Position numbers and translations under genes: made by a program
DNA from: Leptospira stimsonii
GTDB lineage: Bacteria > Spirochaetota > Leptospiria > Leptospirales > Leptospiraceae
Direction of reading: 5' to 3'
Length of the DNA stretch: 64,000 nt
Assembly (NCBI RefSeq): GCF_003545885.1
Contig: NZ_QHCT01000006.1
Span: 1 to 64,000 of the forward strand
In this document: in pieces, positions 40,953 through 56,123 of the stretch
Layout of the letters: each line of letters begins with the position of its first letter
How positions within the stretch are numbered: position 1 is the stretch's first letter
The notes under the pieces: generated by a model
Seen by the model: only the letters and a program-made list of their open reading frames with translations
Databases searched by the model: none
Told to the model about the DNA's origin: nothing

Positions 40953-41510
40953 TCATTTTCTTCCTTCAAGGGAATGAAGAAAATTCTCAAGCGAGTTCGT
41001 TCCCTCTTTGGTAAAACCTTCCGTTTTTAAAAGAACTTCCTGGTTCCCATCCAGAACGAACACCGTTGGCAAGCCGACGATTTTTATCTGAGAATAACTT
41101 GCAGAGAGAGGATCGATCAGAACCTCCGTATCCTTTTCTAATTTTAGAATTTTAGAATATTCTTGTCCTGTCCGAAAATCGTCTCCTACGAAAATCACCC
41201 AGAATCGAATCCTAAATTCTCCTCGAGACGAAAGATTCGCCTCCTTCGTAAGACGTTGAAGAACCGGAACCTGCTCCTTACAAGGCTGACAAGTGGAACC
41301 CGTAAAGTTCAAAATCAAGATATCTTTTTTGGAAAATTCCCTGAGAGAATCGGAAAGAACGATTCTTTCCCGTTTCAGATTGTAAAAGGCAAAATTAGAA
41401 AGGGGTTCGGAGGACCCGGTTCCCAAAGGAATCAAGAAAAGGAACAGGAAGGAAATATTTTTTTTAGAAAGAAAGAAAGGAAAAAACTTCATTGAATTTG
41501 ATATTTTCAC
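40953..41510 (-). CDS. Thioredoxin-like (TlpA/ResA-type) exported protein
   Basis: 185 residues. A hydrophobic leader ('SFLFLFLIPLGTGSSEP') precedes the redox motif in 'ILNFTGSTCQPCKEQVPVLQRL' (Cys74 and Cys77, CxxC). The rest fits the fold: 'FWVIFVGDDF', 'IDPLSASYSQIKIVGLPTVFVLDG' with the cis-proline. Likely a periplasmic disulphide reductase or peroxiredoxin-like partner. The start could be the ATG six codons later (41492). Confidence 0.82.
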   Translation of the reverse strand: MKISNSMKFFPFFLSKKNISFLFLFLIPLGTGSSEPLSNFAFYNLKRERIVLSDSLREFSKKDILILNFTGSTCQPCKEQVPVLQRLTKEANLSSRGEFRIRFWVIFVGDDFRTGQEYSKILKLEKDTEVLIDPLSASYSQIKIVGLPTVFVLDGNQEVLLKTEGFTKEGTNSLENFLHSLEGRK

Positions 41511-41619
41511 TCAAAACTGCTTTTTTATAAGAGAAAGTAAATCTCAATTTGAGAAATTCAAATAATTGTTTACTTTTCCAATTTTTAAAAAGATCCTCAA
41601 CGAAAATAGGATGATCACG

Positions 41620-43635
41620 ATGCGCATTTGGATTCCTCTTCTATTTCTTTTTGTATGGATTCCCTTCTCGATCTTTGCGCAGACAAAACCCTCTAAAATT
41701 TACGTCCATAAATTGAAAGTAAACGGAAATGTTGAAACCGGCTTAGAGAATCGCTTTCGAAACGGGATCATCAATTCGGTCTTACACAACTTCGAAGGAA
41801 AATATACGATCGTGGACGACGAATCTATGGTCGTTCTTTATAAACAATTGGAAGCTCTTCAAAAGATGGATTGTTCGGATGAAATCTGTTTAAAACAGAT
41901 CGCCGATGCGATCGACGCAAACGAAGTCATTTCGGGAACGATCTCTTCCAAAAACGGATTGATCTACGTTTCTCTTCGAAACCAAACAAGAGATTCCAAA
42001 ACGCTTTCTTATTCGATCAAGTCCACGTTTCAGATGGAATTTCCCGAATTTCTGATGGATTATTACGCCGGAGAATCGGGAAGAAAACTCATCGATCCGA
42101 AATACAATCCGGACCTCAATCAGATTCCGGCATCCACGAGCGGAAACATGAGTGTCGCGTTCTTAAAGATCAAGCCGGTTCCCGGTACCAATCTCAATTC
42201 TATGGAATTTAAGACTTCCGATAAAATTTTAGAAGGAGTTTTGGAGGAAGTAAGAGAAGAATTGGATCAGGCGGCAAAATATACGCTTTCAAAAGATTAT
42301 TCGGAATCGACTGAAATCTATGCTCGCATCTTACACGCGTTTAACGAACGACTTTCGGAAGAATCTCGAAAAAAATTGGAATCATTCGTCAAACAGATTC
42401 AGACGAGTATCACGAACAATTACAGTTTGGAATATAAGGAAAAGATAAACGACATAGATCGGGATCTTTTCGAACCCAAAAAACAAACGCCGGAGGATCT
42501 TGGGAAACACCTAAACGCCTATGTTTTGTTAGCCGAAGAATATTCTTCCAAAGTTCCGGAAAAACACAGACAAATTCAAATTCAACAAAGTATTCAGGAA
42601 AGGAAGGATCAAGTCGAATCGGCTTTGTTCTCCTTGAGAGAAAAAGAAGCGGATCGGGCGTATTCCATTTTTGATTTTTCGCTCGCGTCCAAATTGTACG
42701 GAAGTCTTTTGAAGGATCTCGTTTCCAAAACAGGATCCCAATATAAATCACTGAAAGATAATGTTCAGAAGAAGGCCGAGGTCGCGGAAAAGACGGGACG
42801 TTCTCACCTTACGAATCGTTTGGAGACATTGTATCTTCGGATTGAAAAAGAATTCACAGCTGAAGCGTTGTCTTCCACAGAAGAGGAAAAAGAGGAGCGC
42901 CAAAACGCGATTCACGAGGCCTTTCGAGACGGAATCGTTACCTTAGCAAAGTCGGAGTTCACCAGCCTTTCCCAAATTGAAAGAATCAAAAAAGAAATCA
43001 AAAGAGTGAATCAAAAACTCAACGAACCCATTTCTCTTCAGGAACAATTGAATTCCCTTTTACACGAAGGTTTGGAAACGCAGAATCCGACTCAGATCAT
43101 CAACAGTCATCAGCTTGGCGCGGATTGGGAATCCAAGACTGGACTTTTCTGGGGCTCCGCTAAATCCAAATTAAGGGACATTTTAGAAACGGCCGTTAAA
43201 CTTCCGAATCCGAACGGTGAATTCAAGAAACTCTTCAACATCCACTACCAAGGCACGCAAACCGAAATGGATAAATCGGGAAAAACAACATCTAATTCAC
43301 AGAATATTCTAAATTCAGAATATTCTAAGAAAAAGATAAAGAGGCAACTTTCTCAGAAAGAAACGTATTGGGAATCCGCAAAAGGAACTTTTAACTGGTA
43401 TCAGGCGAGTCAAATTTGTAGTTCCCGGGATCTTCGCCTGCCCACTATCGACGAATTAGAAGATTCTTATGAAAGTGGGGAAACAGAATCTTGGACGACA
43501 AACGACGAGGAAAGACGGTATTGGTCTTCTTCGATTTCCATGGGAGAAAACGGTGCCTACAATCTGGATGTCTTTAAGGGCGAGATTCGCTGGGATCATC
43601 TGAGCAACTACGCCGGAGTTCGTTGTCTAAAATAA
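41620..43635 (+). CDS. Exported protein with coiled-coil middle and C-terminal DUF1566 domain
   Basis: About 671 residues. Leader 'MRIWIPLLFLFVWIPFSIFA' ends in a signal-peptidase site. The next region (about 25-145) resembles a TolB/DUF-like N-terminal domain ('MVVLYKQLEALQKMDCSDEICLKQIADAIDANEVISGTIS'), then a long helical, coiled-coil-like middle, then a DUF1566 domain (about 590-671; 'WYQASQICSSRDLRLPTIDELED', 'RYWSSSISMG', closing 'GVRCLK'). The ATG at 41620 has AGGA 9 bp before it; 41611 is also possible. A repeated word, GAATATTC, occurs twice near 43300-43330. Function unknown. Confidence 0.75.
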   Translation: MRIWIPLLFLFVWIPFSIFAQTKPSKIYVHKLKVNGNVETGLENRFRNGIINSVLHNFEGKYTIVDDESMVVLYKQLEALQKMDCSDEICLKQIADAIDANEVISGTISSKNGLIYVSLRNQTRDSKTLSYSIKSTFQMEFPEFLMDYYAGESGRKLIDPKYNPDLNQIPASTSGNMSVAFLKIKPVPGTNLNSMEFKTSDKILEGVLEEVREELDQAAKYTLSKDYSESTEIYARILHAFNERLSEESRKKLESFVKQIQTSITNNYSLEYKEKINDIDRDLFEPKKQTPEDLGKHLNAYVLLAEEYSSKVPEKHRQIQIQQSIQERKDQVESALFSLREKEADRAYSIFDFSLASKLYGSLLKDLVSKTGSQYKSLKDNVQKKAEVAEKTGRSHLTNRLETLYLRIEKEFTAEALSSTEEEKEERQNAIHEAFRDGIVTLAKSEFTSLSQIERIKKEIKRVNQKLNEPISLQEQLNSLLHEGLETQNPTQIINSHQLGADWESKTGLFWGSAKSKLRDILETAVKLPNPNGEFKKLFNIHYQGTQTEMDKSGKTTSNSQNILNSEYSKKKIKRQLSQKETYWESAKGTFNWYQASQICSSRDLRLPTIDELEDSYESGETESWTTNDEERRYWSSSISMGENGAYNLDVFKGEIRWDHLSNYAGVRCLK

Positions 43636-43731
43636 AACGATCGTCGAATTGAACCTCCGAGCATAAGAATTCCAACTTCGGTTTGAAAGAGTGGCCTTCG
43701 TTTTGTTTTTTTGAAAGAGTCCGTCACTTTT

Positions 43732-44271
43732 TTAGTCCGGAAACCAATCTCGATAATCTAAGACGAAAAAAATGGAAGCGGGTTCGGTTTGAAGCCGTCT
43801 TGTTACCTGATTTTCTAATAAATCTAGATCGAGAATATAACTGTAATATCTGTGAAAAGTGGGAGCTCCCGCATTCACGGTTTGCACAATAGAATCTCCG
43901 ACTCCCAATTCTTCCAACCAAAGCAGATAATTAAAAAGATAACACCTGGAAACACCGTGGGCTTGCGCCAGTGTCCCTAAAAAGATCCAACTTCCCGTAC
44001 TTAAGCGGACATTCATTCGCTTCATCTTTCCACTTCCAGGACTCGGCTGATACAAAGTCTTTCCGGCCTTTTTTCCAAGACGTTTCGTCGCGGTTAAATA
44101 TTTCCCATACGTCCTCAACAGTTGTGGAATTTTTTTGGGAAGCGCCCTTGCGTTTTTCTCTCCCCACCGTTTCAACGTACGTTCCGGAATCAGAACCGTT
44201 ACGGTTTCCATTCTATTTTCCTGGAGCCTGGATGTAATTTCTTCGTTTTGTTTGAAAGTTAAGTAGCCCAT
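43732..44271 (-). CDS. DUF1564 family protein
   Basis: 179 residues matching the Leptospira-restricted DUF1564 family: '[16 protein letters not shown]', '[79 protein letters not shown]'. The last stretch ('[12 protein letters not shown]' plus two helices) has the shape of a ribbon-helix-helix DNA-binding motif, which I infer. An in-frame ATG at 44211 has a better ribosome site, but the family usually keeps the longer N-terminus. The family is present in many copies per Leptospira genome; its function is unknown. Confidence 0.85.
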   Translation of the reverse strand: MGYLTFKQNEEITSRLQENRMETVTVLIPERTLKRWGEKNARALPKKIPQLLRTYGKYLTATKRLGKKAGKTLYQPSPGSGKMKRMNVRLSTGSWIFLGTLAQAHGVSRCYLFNYLLWLEELGVGDSIVQTVNAGAPTFHRYYSYILDLDLLENQVTRRLQTEPASIFFVLDYRDWFPD

Positions 44272-44803
44272 ACCCTTTTCGGTTCCGCCATTTTTCGATT
44301 TGGGCGCGCTTTTTCCATGGAAGTGAATTTTTTTTCGGTTTGATACTGCGAGCTTACTTTCTTTTCCGCAATTCTGTTTTCGAAATTTTCCTTAGTTCAC
44401 AGGAAAAGACGCCTCGCCCCCCAAGCAGGTCGGATTCAATTTCCCTAGAAGCAAAAACGAAAAAAGCATTCGGACCCGATTCTAAGTGACCCGACAAAAA
44501 CTACGATTCGGAAGAATCAAAGTAAGTTCAATTCTCTGAATCTTTGAATCACTTTCGTTTTTTTGAATGAAGTTTTTTTACTCCCAAAAACGGTTTCTGC
44601 AAAGACCTGTGTTTTCTTTTCAAGTATGTTTATCGTTTTCTATCTTTTGCGTGAGCGGGCCGAAGGGCGCGAAGCGTCCTCGAAGAGGACTGGCCCGTAG
44701 GCACGCGACTCGAAGCGCACTTAAGAAATAACTTTCTTTCCCGCGAATACTCCGCGAAGAGGCACGCCCGAATCTTTATCGGGCAAGTTTTTATTTCCAT
44801 CCT
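44272..44803. other. Intergenic region with a structured GC-rich block
   Basis: About 530 bp without a gene. It includes the structured block at 44649-44706. Otherwise AT-rich with one C run (GCCCCCCAAGC) near 44417. Confidence 0.45.
44649..44706. other. Nested inverted repeats, possible structured RNA or terminator
   Basis: Three nested stems: GCGTG/CACGC (44649-44653 with 44702-44706), GGGCC/GGCCC (44657-44661 with 44692-44696) and GTCCTC-GAA-GAGGAC (44676-44690). The block is far more GC-rich than its surroundings and lies about 100 bp beyond the acyl-CoA synthetase stop. It might end that transcript or be an RNA element. Confidence 0.4.
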
Positions 44804-46417
44804 TTAAAGCCTGGTTCTCAATACTTTTTTGTCGAATTTTCCCACGCTTGTCTTCGGGATGGTTTCGATCTGACGTATGTCTTCGTGATTCGGAAGTTGC
44901 CAATTTGCAAAATGGACTTTCAATACTTCTAATATACTTTTTTTATCGATGGATTCTCCCTCTTTCGCGACCACGAATACGACCGGAACTTCTCCGCGAA
45001 CCGAATCCGGCTTGGCAACTACAGCGGCTTCCAACACTCCAGGAGATTTTAAAACCTGGCTCTCCATTTCGACACTCGAGATCCATTCTCCTCTTGTTTT
45101 GATCAGATCCTTTTTTCGATCCGTAATCTGTATGTAAGAATGTTCATCGATCGTGACCACGTCTCCGGTCCGGAACCATCCATCCTCCGTAAACGATTCT
45201 TGGCTCGGATTTCCATAATAAGATGCCGTGATCCAAGGTCCTCTCACTACGAGCTCTCCCGGAGTTTTTCCGTCTTTCGGAATCCGGTTTCCTTGATCGT
45301 CGATTACTTTTACTTCCACACCCGCCACCGCAGGTCCTTGTTTGGAAAGTATATGCAATTTTTCTGTTTCTCTAAAATTGTTCATCGTCGTTTTCAGTCT
45401 ACAAACGGTTCCTACCGGAGACATCTCCGTCATTCCCCATGCGTGAAGAATATGGATTCCAAAATCATTCTTAAATCCTTCTATCATCGACTGCGGCGCC
45501 GCCGAACCTCCGACCACCATCGTATGCAATCGACTCAAATCGTATGAATTCTTTTTGAGATGTTGATAGAGCACGTTCCAGATCGTCGGAACACCCGCCG
45601 CGATGCTCACTTTCTCCTCTTCCAATAAGGATGCCAGCCCGTGTCCTAAGAGATGTTTTCCCGGAAGGACGAGCATCGCGCCGGTAAAAACACACGCAAA
45701 CGGTATACCCCAAGCGTTTGCGTGAAACATCGGAACGACGGGAAGAACGGTTTCCTTCTCGCAAACTCCCAGACTATCGGACATACAGATCGACATCGTA
45801 TGAAGATAGATCGACCGATGGCTGTAAACGACTCCCTTTGGATTTCCAGTCGTCCCGGAAGTGTAACACATTCCCGCCGCCTCGTTCTCTTCTATCTCCG
45901 GTAATTCGACCCCGTTCTCATCCCCGTTCTTTAAGAACGTTTCGTAATCGATCGAACCCGGAAGTTCGGCCGCGTCCATCGCCTCCAAATCATCCATGAG
46001 GATAAACTGGGGCCTTTTCTTAAACTGCGGAAGGAGCTCCGAAAGAATCTTACTCAAACTCTTGTCCACAAAGATGATGGAATCTTCCGCATCGTTTACG
46101 ATATAGACCAATTGTTCCGGAAACAATCTTACGTTTAACGTATGTAAGACCGCTCCCATCGAAGGCGCCGCGAAGTAGACTTCTAAATGTCGATAATGAT
46201 TCATCCCAAAAGTTGCGATTCTATCTCCGGGTCGGATTCCGGCCTTTCGCAGAGCGTCGATCAACTTCGTCACTCGAGTATAAAAATCCGAATACGTATA
46301 TCGATGGATCGATTCGTCGTTCATCTTCGTTACGATCTGTTTTTCCGGATGAACGTCGATCGCTCTTCTTAAGATCGCGGGAACGGTAAGTTGATAATTC
46401 ATCATCGTTGATTTCAC
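44804..46417 (-). CDS. Long-chain fatty acid--CoA ligase (AMP-binding)
   Basis: 537 residues of the adenylate-forming superfamily. The AMP-binding P-loop [18 protein letters not shown] lies at about 182-199, '[12 protein letters not shown]' is the A4/A5 region, and '[35 protein letters not shown]' joins the C-terminal domain, ending '[12 protein letters not shown]' with the catalytic Lys. It resembles the medium/long-chain acyl-CoA synthetases of Leptospira-type genomes. It activates fatty acids for beta-oxidation or lipid synthesis. Leptospira depend on fatty acids as their carbon source. Confidence 0.92.
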   Translation of the reverse strand: MKSTMMNYQLTVPAILRRAIDVHPEKQIVTKMNDESIHRYTYSDFYTRVTKLIDALRKAGIRPGDRIATFGMNHYRHLEVYFAAPSMGAVLHTLNVRLFPEQLVYIVNDAEDSIIFVDKSLSKILSELLPQFKKRPQFILMDDLEAMDAAELPGSIDYETFLKNGDENGVELPEIEENEAAGMCYTSGTTGNPKGVVYSHRSIYLHTMSICMSDSLGVCEKETVLPVVPMFHANAWGIPFACVFTGAMLVLPGKHLLGHGLASLLEEEKVSIAAGVPTIWNVLYQHLKKNSYDLSRLHTMVVGGSAAPQSMIEGFKNDFGIHILHAWGMTEMSPVGTVCRLKTTMNNFRETEKLHILSKQGPAVAGVEVKVIDDQGNRIPKDGKTPGELVVRGPWITASYYGNPSQESFTEDGWFRTGDVVTIDEHSYIQITDRKKDLIKTRGEWISSVEMESQVLKSPGVLEAAVVAKPDSVRGEVPVVFVVAKEGESIDKKSILEVLKVHFANWQLPNHEDIRQIETIPKTSVGKFDKKVLRTRL

Positions 46418-46679
46418 TTGATTCTCCTCGAATTTCGATTTCTCTTTTTGTATTGTCGAAGACGGAATTCTTTGTAGTTTACGAAGTTCGTCAACGAAAA
46501 GTTATTCCCCTCTTTGTTCGGAAAAAAAATTTAGAAAGAATCGGAATAGAAAAATCAAGATGCGCCTTCATTGCATTCGAGCGTTGGCATTCCGATCGTT
46601 CTACAAACGCAATTGAATCGAGCAAAATAACCGTTTGACAGTCAGCTTTTCCGGTTTGAAATGGAATCGAGGCATAGAT

Positions 46680-47828
46680 TTGGAGTCAAAAGAACCTTCT
46701 AAAAAAACGTCGGGTTGGTTGCTTTATATCGCGGCTGGCATTCTCTTATTTTCCGCACTCATCTTTCTGATTAGCAAATTCAATCGAACCGGTTTGGAAG
46801 AAAAAATCGCCGCCGGAAAACCGATTTACTTTCTCTTTCATGCCGTCGGTGATTCCGAAGAATACGAATTCGGACTTTTGGCGACTTTGTTTCCTTCGAA
46901 CAATCGTTGCGCCCTTTACTTCATTCATCCGATCACTTCTTTCGACGATCCGGATGATTCTCTCGACCTTCTCAAATCCGGAGCGAAGTCCTCCGTAAAA
47001 AGTGCGGTCACCGATCTCATCGGAACCAAACCTCATTATACGATCAGTCTCTCCGCTTCGAATTGGATTCGAATCGTGGATCTCCTCGGCGGCTTGAGCA
47101 TTTATATGGACAATAGAACCGTCCGAAATTCTTCCGAATACAATCGCCAGGACGGTGTTTATACCATGTCCGGTCAAGACGTCTACGACTACGCGGTCAC
47201 GATGGACAAAAAGGAGAATCTCGATTATCTAGACCGTATCAGTCGGGAAGAAAGTATCGTCCTAACGCTCTACGAAACCCTCACTCAAAGAAAGGATTTT
47301 CTCACAACTCCTCTTCTGATCTTCGCTCATAGCCTTGTGGAAACCGATCTTTCCAAAGAAGATTTTATCAGTCTTGTGAAGTTTGTTAACTCAAGAAGAA
47401 TTCAATTCGGCATCTCCGAACTTCCGGGTGAACCTCTGAACGATCCGAAAACGAAAAAGACGTATCTCAAAACCGATATCGCAAGGGCCAGAGTCGCCTT
47501 TCGGAAGTTTTCAAAAGACATGAACTCCGACGTCTTTGCGGACGCGGAATTCGGTAGAACCGAAGTTTTGAACGGAACCGAAGTCGCTGGACTTGCAAAA
47601 GACGTTCGGAGCATTCTTTCCGATAAAAGAATCAAGGTCTTAGCCGCGGACAACGCGTGGAAAAAAGGGTTTCCTAAGACCGTTGTGATAGACCGCTCGG
47701 GCAACACGGCGATCATGGATAGAATCTCTACCGTTTTGGAAAAAGCGGAAGTGCACCACGTATTGAGAAAGGATCAGGGTCTGGACGCAACCGTTGTCGT
47801 AGGCTCGGATTACGAACCGAGAAAATAA
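46680..47828 (+). CDS. LytR/CpsA/Psr (LCP) family protein with LytR C-terminal domain
   Basis: About 382 residues. A single N-terminal transmembrane helix ('[19 protein letters not shown]') precedes a diverged LCP domain ('[21 protein letters not shown]', '[18 protein letters not shown]', '[17 protein letters not shown]') and a C-terminal LytR_C domain (about 285-375; '[20 protein letters not shown]', '[10 protein letters not shown]'). The TTG at 46680 has GAGG 7 bp before it; a longer TTG frame begins at 46635. LCP proteins attach glycopolymers to the cell wall. The tight spacing to rsfS (5 bp) is an arrangement I would expect in related spirochaetes. Confidence 0.78.
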   Translation: MESKEPSKKTSGWLLYIAAGILLFSALIFLISKFNRTGLEEKIAAGKPIYFLFHAVGDSEEYEFGLLATLFPSNNRCALYFIHPITSFDDPDDSLDLLKSGAKSSVKSAVTDLIGTKPHYTISLSASNWIRIVDLLGGLSIYMDNRTVRNSSEYNRQDGVYTMSGQDVYDYAVTMDKKENLDYLDRISREESIVLTLYETLTQRKDFLTTPLLIFAHSLVETDLSKEDFISLVKFVNSRRIQFGISELPGEPLNDPKTKKTYLKTDIARARVAFRKFSKDMNSDVFADAEFGRTEVLNGTEVAGLAKDVRSILSDKRIKVLAADNAWKKGFPKTVVIDRSGNTAIMDRISTVLEKAEVHHVLRKDQGLDATVVVGSDYEPRK

Positions 47829-47833
47829 TTTTC

Positions 47834-48205
47834 ATGAATTCCGCTCCAAAACAAACACCCACAACCAAAGAAATTCTTCAGATCATCCACGACATCATGG
47901 TGGATAAAAAATGCGAAGAAATCAGCATTCTGAATTTAGAGACCGTAAACAGTTATCTTAGTTATTTCGTGATCTGCACCGTAAACTCCGCCGTCCAGGC
48001 GAACGCGGTCGCGAGAGAAGTCAGAAAAACATTAAAAGAATTTAAATTAGCTCACAAAGAAGCAGACAAGACCGGAACTTCAGCGACCTCCGGTTGGACC
48101 CTTCTCGACTTCGGCGAAATCATCATTCATATCATGACTCCCGAAAAAAGAGAATACTACAATCTGGACAGACTCTGGCGAGACGCCAAGAGAATGGAAC
48201 TCTAA
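47834..48205 (+). CDS. rsfS: Ribosome silencing factor RsfS
   Basis: 123 residues, full length. '[49 protein letters not shown]' and '[38 protein letters not shown]' are the DUF143/RsfS core. It binds ribosomal protein L14 and blocks subunit joining in starvation. Cotranscribed with the LCP gene. Confidence 0.95.
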   Translation: MNSAPKQTPTTKEILQIIHDIMVDKKCEEISILNLETVNSYLSYFVICTVNSAVQANAVAREVRKTLKEFKLAHKEADKTGTSATSGWTLLDFGEIIIHIMTPEKREYYNLDRLWRDAKRMEL

Positions 48206-48241
48206 AGGAGATTTCGTTCCTTTCGGATCGGTCGATCGAAA

Positions 48242-50963
<2,722 letters not shown>

Positions 50964-50987
50964 AGAATGAATTTGGTGCTTTTCCTC

Positions 50988-51570
50988 TTTTCCACTTCAC
51001 GGTTTGATTGAGTCTGCAAACGACCGTGGGAACTCCCTCGTTTTCCACTTCACGGTTTGATTGAGTCTGCAAACGACCGTGGGAACTCCCTCGTTTTCCG
51101 CTTCACGGTTTGATTGAGTCGACAAACGACCGTGGGAACTCCCTCGTTTTCCACTTCACAGTTTGATTGAGTCTACAAACAAGTGCGGGAACTCCCTCGT
51201 TGTCCTCTTCACGGATTGATTGAGTCTGCAAACAAGTGTGGGAACTCCCTCGTTGTCCGCTTCACGGATTGATTGAGTCTACAAACGACTGTGGGAACTC
51301 CCTCGTTTTCCACTTCACAGTTTGATTGAGTCTACAAACAAGTGCGGGAACTCCCTCGTTGTCCTCTTCACGGATTGATTGAGTCTGCAAACAAGTGTGG
51401 GAACTCCCTCGTTGTCCGCTTCACGGATTGATTGAGTCTACAAACGACTGTGGGAACTCCCTCGTTGTCCTCTTCACGGATTGATTGAGTCTACAAATAA
51501 GTGTGGGAACTTCCTCTTTTTCCGCTTCACGGATTGATTGAGTCTACAAACCAGTGTGGGAACTCCTTAC
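50988..51570 (+). repeat. 53-bp tandem repeat, 11 copies, with a 159-bp higher-order duplication
   Basis: Eleven head-to-tail units of exactly 53 bp; the first word is TTTTCCACTTCACGG and the last is GGGAACTCCCTCG. Units differ at a few positions only. Units 4-6 (51147-51305) and 7-9 (51306-51464) are identical, so a three-unit block has been duplicated. The last unit overlaps the stop codon of the downstream minus-strand gene by 3-4 bases. Each unit contains the GTGGGAACTCC form of the dispersed motif. 53 is not a multiple of three and no frame runs through, so it is non-coding satellite DNA and a likely variable-number locus. Confidence 0.95.
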
Positions 51571-53642
51571 TTTAGCTGTTTTTCCAGATCTTCCACAGAA
51601 CTCACGGGGAGTTTGCAAGAAAAGTTTTCGCAAACATAGGCGAGCGCGTTCCCACCACTATCCCGTCCTTCAAAAAGCGCGGATAACGTTCTCGCTTCTT
51701 CCAATTCTTCCTCGACGATCACGGCGACCGCGGCCTTCGGAAGATACTTCTTTTGAATCACGGATAAGAGCTCCTTTCCCGAGTCCCGATTCTTCCGTAT
51801 CAAAACGATCTCTTGAGAATGGTTCTTATATTTCCAATAAGCCGAGAGCATATAAGGGTAACTGAGAGCGTGTGTGGAAAGTTCCTTCGTAAAGAAAACG
51901 AAGATCGACTCAGCGATTTCGCGATACCGATCCGAGTCGACCCCAAGCGAAGACAAACGCACTAAAGAATCCGCCAAAGAACTGTTCGCCGAAGGTTCCA
52001 CTCCGTCATATCCGTCCACGCTCCTTCTCAAAAGATTCTCCCCGTCGCTTCCCGTATCGTAAAAGACGCCGGCCGGAGAACGGAACAATCGAATGACGTC
52101 CTCCATCCATCGCACCGCGTTTTTTAAATAACGGATTCCGCGACCGGTTTCGAAAAGAGCGATCGAAGCGGAAATCATTTCCGCGTAATCATTACTATAT
52201 CCTAATATACCGGATTCTCCGTCTCGAAAACGACGCAAAATTCTTCCCTCTTTTGAAATCAGATTTTTTTCAAGAAAGGAATAGGTTTCCTCAGCGAGAT
52301 TCAGAAACTCCTCTTTTTGAAACGCGGCTCCGGCCTTTACGAGGGCTTTGATATACAATCCGTTCCATGAAGTGAGAATCTTATCGTCTCTCAGAGGACG
52401 AATTCTCTGACTTCTTCTTTCTAAGAGTTTTTTCTTTCCTCTCTCCAGAGCGGATTCGACTTTCCTTTTTTGTTCATCGGTAAAATTTACGGTGCTCGTT
52501 CGAAAACGTTCGTGCAAAATATTCTTCCCTTCGAAGTTTCCTCCCTCGCTCACGTTCCAATAGCGTTCGAGTATCGTAGAATCTTCTCCGCAGACTTCTC
52601 GAAATTCTTTTAGATCCCAGATATAAAACAATCCTTCCTCGCCTTCCGAGTCCGCGTCCTCAGCGCTACAGATCCCTCCTCCGGGAATTCTCATATCTCG
52701 ATGAAGATACGAAATCACATCCATCGCAAACGACTCCGCTGGAATCTTCGAAGAAACCTGAGAACATTCCACAAGGGTTTCCAAGAATAAGGAATTATCG
52801 TAGAGCATCTTTTCAAAATGAGGAACGAGCCAGTGATGATCCGTGGAATAACGACAGAGTCCTCCGCCTACCTGATCGTAGATTCCACCTTGTTTCATCG
52901 CAAGAAGAGTGTCTTCCACCATCTCCAATGCTTTTTTGTTTCCGGAAGAATGATGATACTTTAGCAAAAACGAAAGTCCCATACTCGGTGGAAACTTATT
53001 CGTGTGATTGGTTTTGAATCCTCCGAAATCGGAATCGTAGTATCCTTCATACAATGTGAAACCGGATTCAAAACAATTCTCCAGTGGGAAATCGCCTTCC
53101 ACTTTCGTAGCCGCGCGTGCCTCTCCGGATTCTTTTAGATACTGGGATAATTCGGAGGAAGCCGCGATCAACTCCTGACGTTTTTCACCCCAGACCTTGT
53201 TTAAGATATTCAAAACTTCTAAAAAACTCTTCCTTCCGTATTTGGGTTCCGGAGGGAAATAAGTTCCCCCGGTGATCGGCTTTCCTTCGGGAGTTAAAAA
53301 AATATTGAGTGGCCATCCACCTTGCTGATCCATCGCGTGCAAGGCATCCATATAGATTCGATCGATATCGGGTCTTTCTTCTCGATCCACTTTGATCGAA
53401 ACAAAATGTGAATTTAAATAATCCGCAATAGTTTGATTTTCAAAGGATTCACGTTCCATCACGTGACACCAATGACAGGTCGCATAACCGATTGACAAAA
53501 AAATCATTCGATCTTCTTCCCTTGCTTTCGCAAAGGCTTCCTCACCCCAAGGATACCAGTCTACCGGATTGGTTGCGTGTTGTTGGAGATACGGACTTTT
53601 TTCTTTGGCAAGTCTGTTCGCGTTTTGTGGATTTAATTTCAT
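51567..53642 (-). CDS. Thioredoxin domain-containing protein (YyaL/DUF255 family)
   Basis: About 691 residues from the ATG at 53642; a longer frame continues upstream without family likeness. The N-terminal thioredoxin-like domain has '[28 protein letters not shown]' and the CxxC motif in '[17 protein letters not shown]' (Cys56, Cys59). The C-terminal part is an alpha/alpha barrel ('[11 protein letters not shown]', '[34 protein letters not shown]', '[23 protein letters not shown]'). This is the human SPATA20/YyaL type; activity unresolved. The divergent TolC gene starts 91 bp away. Confidence 0.92.
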   Translation of the reverse strand: MKLNPQNANRLAKEKSPYLQQHATNPVDWYPWGEEAFAKAREEDRMIFLSIGYATCHWCHVMERESFENQTIADYLNSHFVSIKVDREERPDIDRIYMDALHAMDQQGGWPLNIFLTPEGKPITGGTYFPPEPKYGRKSFLEVLNILNKVWGEKRQELIAASSELSQYLKESGEARAATKVEGDFPLENCFESGFTLYEGYYDSDFGGFKTNHTNKFPPSMGLSFLLKYHHSSGNKKALEMVEDTLLAMKQGGIYDQVGGGLCRYSTDHHWLVPHFEKMLYDNSLFLETLVECSQVSSKIPAESFAMDVISYLHRDMRIPGGGICSAEDADSEGEEGLFYIWDLKEFREVCGEDSTILERYWNVSEGGNFEGKNILHERFRTSTVNFTDEQKRKVESALERGKKKLLERRSQRIRPLRDDKILTSWNGLYIKALVKAGAAFQKEEFLNLAEETYSFLEKNLISKEGRILRRFRDGESGILGYSNDYAEMISASIALFETGRGIRYLKNAVRWMEDVIRLFRSPAGVFYDTGSDGENLLRRSVDGYDGVEPSANSSLADSLVRLSSLGVDSDRYREIAESIFVFFTKELSTHALSYPYMLSAYWKYKNHSQEIVLIRKNRDSGKELLSVIQKKYLPKAAVAVIVEEELEEARTLSALFEGRDSGGNALAYVCENFSCKLPVSSVEDLEKQLK

Positions 53643-53732
53643 TGAATTGTTCTCTTTTGGTCTCGTAAAACTGATTTTTCGATTTGTAAAAAACTTCCTG
53701 CATTCAACCATGTCCATTAAGTAGGCACTTAC

Positions 53733-55415
<1,683 letters not shown>

Positions 55416-56123
55416 GGAGCGCTTAGGCTCCCTCTCTTTTCCCTTGTTCCGATCTTTTTCTTGACATTCAACTCTATAGAAAAAGATGAATCACGCTGAT
55501 GGAGAGTTCCTTTGAGCGCTGAAATCATCCTCGACCGCTTTCCCAAAACCTCGAAAAACTTCAAGAATGAGATCATCAATCTCTCCTCCAACGTTAATTT
55601 TAGATTTAGAATCGAACGAGCCTATCCACAAAAAAAATGGAATCAGAGCCGGTTCCAAAACTCCAGAATGTAGGAACTCCCTTACAAATCTAAAAAAAGA
55701 AGTCGGTTAAAAAGTTCGGAATACTCCCAGGGAACAAAATCTGCAAAGAACTCCCCGCAATCGGATACGACGAAACCGAATTTTTTTAGAAGGGTTTCTG
55801 CCGATTTCGAGAAAACATCGTTTCGAAAAAAGATCTTTCGAAACGATGACGAACCGAAAAAATCCCACGACCCGTAAAACAACCGTCGGACAAGGTGCAC
55901 AGTTTTTAAAGTCGAGAACATCCTGCAATCACGGATCGCGACCTTTGTACGGAACCGATCTTACAAGAGAAAAAATTCGGATTTTCTTCTATCAGAGAAA
56001 TTGAATCTTCTGAATGGAAAAATCTTCCTCGGTTGAAATTTCAATCCACGTTTAAAGTGATCGTCTCCATTCCAAAATCATCCTCAAACTCCTGAATCTA
56101 GTTTTACGTTTTGGAACGGATTC
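55416..56123. other. Degenerate region, possible gene remnants
   Basis: About 700 bp with no intact gene. Two pieces look like old coding DNA: a plus-strand stretch (55512-55673, from TTG, 'SAEIILDRFPKTSKNFKNE') and a minus-strand frame (55682-55921, 'LLKKFGFVVSDCGEFFADFVPWEYSELF'). A further plus-strand stretch near 55950-56098 reads 'EPILQEKKFGFSSIREIESSEWKNLPRLK'. None has recognisable homology by eye. A motif GTAGGAACTCCC lies at about 55671. Confidence 0.35.

Noticed and set aside
50988..51570. Candidate CRISPR array
   Set aside because: All units are near identical over the full 53 bp with no unique spacers, and no cas genes are near; it is a plain tandem satellite.
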